A DNA stretch of 64,000 nt from the NCBI RefSeq assembly GCF_022965805.1, contig NW_027331262.1:186001-250000 (forward strand). Direction: 5' to 3'. Position numbers and translations under genes: made by a program. Within the stretch, counting starts at the first letter, position 1. Each line of letters begins with the position of its first letter. The notes below the pieces were generated by a model. That model was not told the DNA's origin. It saw only the letters and a list, made by a program, of their open reading frames with translations, and made no database searches. Below, in pieces: positions 58,450-64,000 of the stretch. Origin of the DNA: Primulina eburnea. Its lineage: Eukaryota; Streptophyta; Magnoliopsida; Lamiales; Gesneriaceae.

Positions 58450-59004
58450 AAAATATCTTTATTTTAATAGTATTTTATGATTTTATTCGATTATGACATT
58501 ATAATTTATCTGTATACCCATGCAAGTATTTGAATATACAATAGGTACCATGAGGTCTGCGTCGCAACGTAAGATCATGGAACTCATTAGGAAGTGTACC
58601 GTATATTTTAAACATGTTTTTAGTCGGCCACCTAAAACAAGGATAAAGGTCGCTCGAGCTTGAGACTAGTATTTGTGGTGTAAACGCCGTGTTTCATTGG
58701 GGCATGTAGATGTCCATACACACATATGGGTGATCGATCATATGATGATGTACTGAACAACGCTCTCCCAGACTATCCAAGTGGTTCCCACTTATCGAGT
58801 GGAATAGTCCGTATTTATGGTTGTACACCATTAGTCATTTGACCCGAGACAATGTAGGGGCTATACGTACTAGCATGTACTTTGATCTGTTTACCGACTC
58901 CATAGAGGGTCATCAGGTAGCAAGGTTGGGTGTAGTTTCGACATACGTAGTAGCAAATGCATTGTATTCGGAGATTCACCGTTCGCCTACGAGTTAAGAT
59001 ATCC

Positions 59005-61455
59005 TGTAACGCCTCGAAAATTTTAAGGTGCACGTAAACCACAAACGCAAGTTATTAAATTTTTTGTGTATTTTAATTAAATGTTTTTATTGCATAAATT
59101 AATTATGTTGTGCATATTTACATGTTTAAAAATATATATTTTCTACATGGTTGCATTAAAATGTATTTTTAAAGGTTATTCGAGTTGCGATCGAAGAACG
59201 GAGACCGAGGACTGAAAAAATGTAAAATGTTTTTATTAAATAATTGTTTTTAATTATTTAAAATATGATTGTGGGTTTTTTTTATTTTTGAAAATAAGGG
59301 GTTTTGAGGTGATTTTATACGCCGGGACGTAAATTTTATCAGTGTTGGTTTTTCAACAAAAATACAAATTTTTTGGCAACCCGGCTATTAAATTCACAAA
59401 CTTATTGTTACCAAAACTATTTTAATATTTAGCCAAAATCGCTAACTAATCTAAATCACTAACTAATACTAATCTAATTCTAATAGAATAGAAAAGACTA
59501 ATATAATAGAAAACAACTGCCTTTTCTGTATACTTTCCCCGGTTCCGTTGCTATCGCAATCGATCGGATTAGATAGATATCTTTTCAACACAACATAGGT
59601 CATCGAAAGGATCTCGGAGACCCACCAAAGTACGAAAGCCAAGATCTTTCAGAAAACGGATTCATATTCGAAAGAGTGCATAACCACATGGATAAGACAG
59701 AGTAGAAGCGCTTTCCTTCAGGCTGAGTGTGAACTTCTGATTTCATGTTTGAGGGATTGGATTTTTGTATAGTGGAAGTGCCATAAAGCGCGAACCAAGA
59801 TAAATCTTAATTATGACTAATAGGCCTAATTGTTGGCTTAATATGCCTAAAGCCTTGTTAGTGTGTAATTAGTATATATTATATATGAAACCCTCCCCAC
59901 ACCATCACACGTGCACGTCACTTTTCTGAAATTGTGCAAACCGAAAACACTCACCAAAGTACACGGCACACACACAAAATTTTGAGGCAAAATTCGGTGG
60001 AAGCTTCAAGGAGATTTCAAGCCACGGTTCTTGCTCCGTTCTTCGCAATCGTCCATGGTTTTTCGTGCGTATAAAAAACAAAGGCACGCCTATTCTTTCT
60101 TTCAAAACATCATTACACCATATTATGTTTTTGTGCATGAAAACATGGAAAACAAGTGTCACCTGTTTGTATTTTCGTTTTTGTATGTATCATAAAGTTT
60201 CAAGCAAAGTTTTGATTCCCAAATTCATGTTTTTGTATGGTTTAAGGGCTGCCATGATATAGGTATTGATCAAGCATTGTTCTACATGAATTTAGACTCC
60301 TAAAATACCACCTAAACACCACACACGTATATGAAACAATTTGGAAGCAACATGTTGTCATGGGAAACAAGGAGTTTGGGTTTGTACTCCACGGCTGGGC
60401 TTAGTGTTGGTTTTTGTCCGGGGGCTAGCCAGGGTCGTGGGGGAGTCAAGGGAAGAGTCCTAGCCATTCTATGACTCGAGCTAAGGGGCTAGGGAGGAGT
60501 CCTTGACAGCAAGGACTCCTACCCGAGAACACTCAAGGGAGGCTGTGCAGGTTTCAGGAGCTTGTGCAGGGAGGAGGGGCTCGGCCAGGGGGCTGGGCTG
60601 GGTTAAGCTAGGTCTTTAGGGTCTAGAGTAGGTGGTCCAAGGTTGGGACAGGGGCTGTTATGGTTTGGTTCAGGCAGGGCACGAGTAGGAACAAGAAACG
60701 TGAGGGAAGCTCCTACCCAGCGAGGCTGCTGTTGTGTTCAGTAGGTGGCTGCTCGCGTCCAGGGGTTTGAGTCGGTCTGGGCTTGGTCTAGGCATGGTCC
60801 ATGGAAGGTTAGGGTCATGAGGGGTCAGTTGTTAGACGGCTGGAAGAGTCCTAAGCAACTAGGAAACCCAATTCAACATGGACACTACAAACACACACAC
60901 GCATGCACTTGGGGTCGAGTTCCAGAAGTGTTTTGGTCGGGTCAGGGCTGGTTTTACGGGCTGGGCTTGGTTAGTAGGGTCCCTAGGTTGGTTGGCTAGG
61001 TTTTGGCTCAAGGTGGCTCGGGCGTGGCTCAAGTAAATTAGGAGATGACTCGTTGTGTTCGATAAGGTGTCAATTTCGAATTTAATTAGACTAAAATTGA
61101 ATTCATGGGTCCACGGGTCTGGCTCATGAGTTGGAAGGGTAGAATAAAGAGTTTTTGGATTTAATCGGGATTTAATGGTCGCACGAAACGGTAATTAACG
61201 AATTAATTGAAAGGCCTAGTTTTAAACTTTATAAAATTATGAAAAATTATGTTTAAGCTTAAATAATTATTATAAGTGTAAGTTGTTAATTTGGTAATTT
61301 TATATTAATGTTTGGTTTAATTCGGGATTAAAAAACATTAATACGTCACATTTAAAGATTAATTTAAAAGTTCTCGATTTATTCTAAATAAAAATATGAG
61401 AAAATTCATGTAAGCTTAAATAATTATTTGGGACATGTTAGAGTCAATGAAATTA
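59005..61455 (+). mobile_element. Partial family-B LTR, plus orientation
   Basis: It begins TGTAACGCCTCGAAAATTTT, the same start as the minus strand of the 18667-21725 solo LTR. It follows that LTR through a TATA-like box (near 59875) and a G-rich segment with short stop-interrupted frames (60360-61040), up to TTGGGACATGTTAGAGTCAA near 61455, where similarity stops. The last roughly 1.2 kb of the LTR is missing. The left neighbour is broken old copia LTR, so this is a later insertion with a truncated or rearranged right end. Confidence 0.8.
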
Positions 61456-62229
61456 AGAATAAGTTTTCCACAACATTTAATTCTTGATGACAATTATTTT
61501 AATGAATTCAACTCGTTTATTGGCCAAGAATATTTAATTTATTTGTATTCCATTTCTCAAGTGATAAATATAAATGATCATATATGATTGATTTTGATAT
61601 CCCCATCTAAAATCTAACACTCAACAATACATGTAAACGATTGTTCTTACCAGAACTTCGATGGGGTTATACACTTGATGAAATATATAAATTTCAACGA
61701 TTTGTTTTTCATTATTTTAATCTAGATCATATCTTCGAGTGACAGATAACAATTATTTTATCAATCAATCTATGACCACTAAATTGAAAGCATTAGAAAC
61801 AGAAGAACATCAAAAATCAAAGATGAATTCAATCGTATAAATCAAAAGTTATAAACATAGTTTTCAACCAAGGTAGGTCGTTTTTCTAGAATATAAAATT
61901 AGTTCATAGTAAAAAAAAATGAAAAAATTCACAATTTTCAATCTAGACGTTAGTTTAAGAATCGTAGAAGAAAAGAAATGAAGCCGAATTTGTTTCTCCC
62001 TCCCCGGATGCAGCATTATTCGTCTTCGTACCACGATTCTTTTGCTTCCAAATCCTCCCGCTCAGTCACCTCTCTCACTTTTTCTACGCTCTCATCTTCT
62101 TTTCACCCCAACAATGTATCGACACTTGATAGCTGCCTTGCCTCCTGCAAACAACAAAACCAACACTAAAAACGCATAACTCTGCCCCAATACTAACATA
62201 ATCTAAGTCAAATCGTATCATAATCTAAG
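61456..62229. other. AT-rich spacer with one small Ser-rich reading frame
   Basis: No element is recognised. A 63-codon plus-strand frame at 61978-62169 (MKPNLFLPPRMQHYSSS...) is unusually Ser-rich and codon-like compared with its surroundings. It could be a gene fragment or first exon, but I see no splice partner or family match. Confidence 0.3.
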
Positions 62230-62960
62230 TGCAAAAATAGCACTGATCACAAAGAATGAAAGTCATCCTCTGATTCATTATGGCAAAACGAACACCAATC
62301 AGTCACGTTTTACCCTACGAAGTTGTAGTTCTCGCACTGTAGGAAGGCAGGATGATAGTACTGCCCGCGGCCAAATAAAATGCGGATTTTCGTTGGGAGT
62401 TTCATGGCCCAAACAGATTTCCAATCGATCCCCGAACTTGTTTGGCATGCCAAATGATTTCTCATAAGAGCTTTGCATCCATTCTTCACAGTATAAACAC
62501 CCTTATTATCATCAAGCCACAGCCTAGTGTCCTCACAATCATATCGACTTAAAGGAATAGATAGTATTAGCCTTTGATCTCGCTCACTAAACAGATCCTT
62601 GACGATGTCAATATCCCAAGAACCATCCGTAGAGCTTCTCAATGAGTCCACAATAGCGTAATGTAATTCCGGAGGACACAATGTTTCTATATACGGGTTG
62701 GTGTGGTCTGGCAGCCACGGGGTATTCCAGATCTTAACATGCTGGCCAGTCCGATTTGCCGTCGAGCTCCTTGTCTAAGAAGTCCTTGAATGGCCATGAT
62801 ACTTTTCCAAACATAGCTGGGATCAGTAGCTATTGATGTATCAAGAAAGGTGCCTTGTGGGTAATACCGCGCTTGAAAAGCTCGGGATGCTAATGATGAT
62901 GGAGTTTTCAAAAATTTCCATGCATGTTTGGTTAATAGAGCAATGATATGATCCGGGTAA
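62230..62960 (-). pseudogene. LINE (non-LTR retrotransposon) RT C-terminal remnant
   Basis: Reading minus from about 62950: ALLTKHAWKFLKTPSSL, then ARYYPQGTFLD, PSYVWKSIM and GLLRQG up to 62687. A frameshift leads to MCPPELHYAIVDSL, LILSIPLSRYDCEDTRLW, VYTVKNGCKAL and MKLPTKIRI. Another shift leads to a zinc-knuckle-like CSFCHNESEDDFHSL near 62265. This order matches the region after the reverse transcriptase of plant LINEs and LINE-like sequences ('zinc-binding in reverse transcriptase'). The RT core itself is absent. It is 5' truncated and multiply frameshifted. Confidence 0.8.
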
Positions 62961-64000
62961 AATGGATGAGCAGGGTCGGGTGCTCCACCGGGTCAAATCA
63001 AGAATTTATAGTGTTGTTTAGGAAAATGAGCAAGGTAGATGGCTTCGATCGTGACCTGCAAACAATGAAAGGAACTCGTGAATGGGCGCCGGAAGGGTGT
63101 CCGGCGTGACCACTCCGATGCTTAAGTCAGCAGGTTTTTCGAGAGGGAAACTTAAAGCAATATGTATGGATGCTTGAGAGTGAAGAAATTTCAGACCTGT
63201 AAAATGTCAACGATACCTGCTATTTGAAGAGAAGCTAGGGTTACCTTGATGCGCGTGCTCACCTACTACTTGTACCCTCGGACGTTGACGGCCTGTCGGA
63301 TCCCTTTCTACCCGATAGCTTCGTGGGTACTCCAAGAATAAGGGACGTTGACTGCATGTCCAGTCCCTTTCTTCTCCATATTTTCGGGGATACGTTCAGG
63401 CGAAAGACGTTGACTTCCCGCCCAGTCGCTTTCTTCCCTACAATCTATAAGATCCTCTAAGTAAGTTACTCGAGTATTGAGCCCTCGGCTTTAGCATGAA
63501 AGCCCGGTCCCTAGTTGCCCGGGAGGTAAGTAAATACCCGGTCATGCATGAAGCGCGCAGTCGCGTGGGTAACAATCGCCCTCCCGGTTTCTATATGGGC
63601 TACTCAATGAAACTTCCCGCGTCCTCCATGACCCGGGCCCTTATAGGGGTATCACCACCCATCCCTAAAATAGTCGGGCTAGAGTCTCACTCGCTGTCCC
63701 GATTGGTGTGAAATAATTCACGGTGTATAATAGCATCGGAGCCTTTAAATATCCCGTAGAAGAGATGTCACGCCTGGATGATTTGTCTCCTGGACCCGAA
63801 TGAATTGTTATCTAGCCTCCCTGGATATTGCATTCGTTATAATGAGATGCACCCACAATTAATTCCTACTAGAAAACGCTCCACATCTCGAGAGATGGAT
63901 AAGTCTGACACCTCGACAGCTGTGCACGTCTTTTCACCTCCCGGCACAATTTCCAAAACTTATCTCAACCGTTCAGGCATCTTGAAGATCAACGGTCATT
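62961..64000. other. Unclassified repeat-like sequence at the right edge
   Basis: No protein is recognised. The base composition is less AT-rich, with many CCCGG and CGG strings. The stretch around 63085-63135 (GCGCCGGAAGGGTGTCCGG followed by 'actccgatgcttaagtcag') resembles sequence I recall from plant LTR or leader regions, so part of another LTR element running off the window is likely. Three diverged tandem units lie at 63276-63470. Confidence 0.4.
63276..63470. repeat. Three diverged tandem units, period 62-63 bp
   Basis: GACGTTGAC recurs at 63281, 63344 and 63406. Each is followed about 10 bases later by 'GTC..(A/G)TC(C/G)CTTTCT', then a variable linker rich in GAT. Confidence 0.75.

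Larger units (their letters stand above)
48884..59004 (+). mobile_element. Old copia-type LTR remnant, split by element D and cut by a family-B LTR
   Basis: 48884-48948 (TGTTAGAATAGG...) and 58450-59004 join to resemble the reverse complement of element D's LTR end. Shared strings include TTTATTGACTC, ATCTTTATTTTAATA, TTTATCTGTATACCCATGCAAG and, in reverse, the 'gcgacctttatcc' block. It is strongly diverged and in the opposite orientation to D. It stops abruptly where TGTAACGCCTCG begins at 59005, so a later family-B insertion interrupts or truncates it. Confidence 0.75.

Noticed and set aside
61978..62169. 63-codon Ser-rich frame as a host gene
   Set aside because: No family match, splice partner or promoter is evident, so it is described only within the spacer.

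Overview
The window is plant nuclear DNA, almost certainly from a eudicot. It is AT-rich and packed with LTR retrotransposons nested inside one another, and it holds one convincing spliced host gene. LTR sequence style hints at an asterid such as a member of Lamiales, but that is only an impression. No CRISPR, rRNA, tRNA or bacterial-type operon is visible.

Layout. (1) 1-7220: a young Ty3/gypsy chromovirus (Tekay-type, minus strand), with its left LTR cut by the window edge. (2) 7221-8140: AT-rich DNA with a possible exon remnant. (3) 8141-26029: an old ~2.6 kb LTR (family B') split by three insertions, each with a perfect 5-bp target duplication: a solo LTR at 8723-10393 (CATGT), a decayed gypsy element C at 10628-22102 (CAACC) and a solo LTR at 22793-24830 (CCATG). 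Element C was itself hit by a 3.06 kb solo LTR at 18667-21725 (GCCAA). (4) 26030-28078: AT-rich spacer with a Harbinger-like MITE at 27132-27602. (5) 28079-45383: a decayed Ty1/copia element of Sirevirus type on the plus strand. Its gag is split by a second, nearly identical Tekay element at 28961-36464 (CAAAC), and it carries an extra third ORF between pol and the 3' LTR. (6) 45384-48883: host DNA with a two-exon gene for a LEA-like protein (46459-47821). (7) 48884-59004: an old copia-type LTR remnant split by copia element D (48949-58449, minus strand, AAAAT). (8) 59005-61455: part of a family-B LTR. (9) 61456-64000: spacer, a LINE remnant and unclassified repeat-like DNA.

How the parts work. 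The retroelements show the expected machinery: initiator-Met tRNA primer sites, polypurine tracts, LTR TATA boxes, and Gag, protease, reverse transcriptase, RNase H and integrase. Chromodomains end the gypsy polyproteins. Every coding copy seen here carries stops or frameshifts. The two Tekay copies are the least damaged, with different lesions in each.

The most unusual recurring signal is palindromic arrays in retroelement control regions. Tekay LTRs carry eight TTCGG-N5-CCGAA boxes just upstream of TATA. Element C carries six to seven CGCGCATATGCGCG-type palindromes in the same place. The 8723 solo LTR carries CAGTT/AACTG repeats upstream of TATA. Element D has large GC-rich perfect hairpins in its leader. 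The sequences are unrelated but the design is shared.
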